A DNA stretch of 7,737 nucleotides from Persephonella sp. Its GTDB lineage: Bacteria > Aquificota > Aquificia > Aquificales > Hydrogenothermaceae. The translations under genes were made by a program, and so were the position numbers. Below, piece by piece: positions 6,914 through 7,737 of the stretch (position 1 is the stretch's first letter; the number at the start of each line of letters is the position of its first letter). The notes beneath the pieces were generated by a model that worked only from the letters and a program-made list of their open reading frames with translations, was not told the origin of the DNA and made no database searches. The DNA lies in the NCBI GenBank assembly GCA_027081375.1, contig JALWKR010000026.1, forward strand, positions 1 through 7,737. Reading direction: 5' to 3'.

Positions 6914-7570
6914 ATGGATGGAAAAACATTTGTGAAAATACTGAATATCTTAGAAAGAGAGAAGAAAAAATGGAACGCTCCTGTAGTTTCTCTTTTAGCT
7001 AAAAGGACAAAAGATCCATACAGAATTTTAATCTCAACTATAATAAGTCTTAGAACAAAAGATGAAGTAACAAAAGAGGCATCAGAAAGACTTTTTTCTT
7101 TAGCTGATAATCCATACGATATGATAAAACTTTCTGAAGAAGAGATATCAAAAGCTATATATCCTGCAGGGTTTTATAAAAACAAAGCAAAAACTATAAA
7201 AGAAATTTCAAAAAGATTGATAGAAGAATTTGACGGGAAAGTCCCTTCTGATTTAGAAACTCTTCTTTCATTTAAAGGTGTAGGAAGAAAAACAGCAAAT
7301 CTTGTTTTATCAGAAGGGTTTGGAATTCCTGCTATATGTGTAGATACCCACGTTCACAGAATATCTAATAGGCTTGGAATAGTTTCTTCAAAAACTCCAG
7401 AAGAAACAGAAATACAACTTATGGAAAAAGTTCCAAAAGAGTATTGGAACAAAATAAATGAAAATCTTGTAGCTTTTGGTCAAACAATATGTAAACCTGT
7501 AACTCCTCTGTGTTCCAAATGTCCTGTAAACAACTTCTGTCCTAAAATCAATGTAGAAAGAAAAAAATAA
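6914..7570 (+). CDS. nth: Endonuclease III-type DNA glycosylase/AP lyase (4Fe-4S)
   Basis: Endonuclease III removes oxidised pyrimidines in base excision repair and cleaves the strand at the abasic site. The 218-residue protein matches the family length. The helix-hairpin-helix [16 protein letters not shown] carries catalytic Lys126, and Asp144 in CVDTHVHR is the second catalytic residue. The C-terminal cluster C193-x6-C200-x2-C203-x5-C209 is the standard 4Fe-4S pattern. The motif that is SAQATD in E. coli reads SLRTKDEVT here, around R47, so the Gln is Arg. The start is the ATG at 6914, which lacks a ribosome-binding site and may be translated from a leaderless mRNA. An in-frame GTG at 6932 (V7) with weak GATGGA is the alternative. 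The gene diverges from yceD and converges on the membrane gene at 7574, three bases away. Confidence 0.95.
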   Translation: MDGKTFVKILNILEREKKKWNAPVVSLLAKRTKDPYRILISTIISLRTKDEVTKEASERLFSLADNPYDMIKLSEEEISKAIYPAGFYKNKAKTIKEISKRLIEEFDGKVPSDLETLLSFKGVGRKTANLVLSEGFGIPAICVDTHVHRISNRLGIVSSKTPEETEIQLMEKVPKEYWNKINENLVAFGQTICKPVTPLCSKCPVNNFCPKINVERKK

Positions 7571-7573
7571 AAG

Positions 7574-7737
7574 TTAAAATTCATGAAAAGACAGTTTTCT
7601 TAAGAAGAATATTCCTAAAACAACATAGATCAAATCAACTATAAAAACTCCGTAATAAGGAATAACATTACCTTCAGATAGAGATGTTAAAAATCCTATT
7701 CCGTACCAGTAAAAAACAACAGCACCAAGGATAATAC
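7574..7737 (-). CDS. C-terminal fragment of an unrecognised membrane protein (start outside window)
   Basis: The minus strand is open from the right edge to a TAA at 7574-7576, giving 53 residues of one protein. It has two hydrophobic stretches, IILGAVVFYWYGIGFLT and VIPYYGVFIVDLIYVVLG, ending with FFLRKLSFHEF. The YYGV and VDLIYVVLG sequence is typical of a small integral membrane protein, but no family is recognised. No function is proposed. It converges with nth, three bases between stops, and no terminator hairpin is seen between them. Confidence 0.6.
   Translation of the reverse strand, partial: IILGAVVFYWYGIGFLTSLSEGNVIPYYGVFIVDLIYVVLGIFFLRKLSFHEF

Noticed and set aside
7601..7615. TTCTTAAGAA-type palindrome near the right edge
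   Set aside because: It lies within the membrane-protein coding frame and has no GC stem or T run, so it does not support a terminator for nth.
1..7737. Search for a defence system, CRISPR array, IS element or tRNA
   Set aside because: SNF2 helicases occur in some defence loci, but no nuclease, methylase or other defence partner is adjacent; no direct-repeat array, transposase, terminal repeats or cloverleaf were seen by eye.

Overview
The window is AT-rich, tightly packed bacterial chromosome. It carries a thermophile-like housekeeping set: a thiol peroxidase, a 4Fe-4S endonuclease III with a variant catalytic-pocket motif, and a YceD-family protein. Lys/Glu/Ile-rich proteins, A/T-ending codons and the overall gene style suggest a member of the Aquificota, perhaps Hydrogenothermaceae (Sulfurihydrogenibium/Persephonella-like). 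That placement is an impression from composition and protein style, not a computed result.

Layout, left to right. (1) A plus-strand operon at 1-3292 holds the C-terminal part of an SNF2-family helicase, a soluble Aer-type PAS protein with a degenerate chemoreceptor hairpin, and a slipin (SPFH/stomatin-like membrane protein). The first two genes overlap, and the third has its ribosome-binding site on the preceding stop codon. The operon ends at a clear rho-independent terminator (3296-3321). (2) On the minus strand, converging on that terminator, lies tpx (3325-3828). Its upstream region has a near-consensus CRP/FNR-family half-site pair centred at about -41.5 from a predicted start site. (3) A second minus-strand unit contains a YceD/DUF177 gene (6279-6824) followed by a large lipoprotein serine protease (3913-6222). 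The protease sits where rpmF is usually found. (4) Diverging from yceD is nth (6914-7570), whose perfect TATAAT lies seven bases before its ATG, suggesting a leaderless mRNA. (5) The right edge holds the C-terminal 53 residues of an unrecognised membrane protein on the minus strand, convergent with nth.

Functional links are loose. The PAS protein and slipin suggest redox or energy sensing and membrane organisation. Tpx suggests peroxide defence under redox control. The lipoprotein protease is an envelope or surface enzyme. I do not see an obvious new defence or mobile system. The most notable points are the degenerate Aer-like receptor, the slipin with two plausible starts, the possible FNR-type control of tpx, the modular lipoprotein protease next to yceD, and the compact overlapping divergent promoters of yceD and nth. 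No tRNA, rRNA, CRISPR array or insertion sequence was seen.
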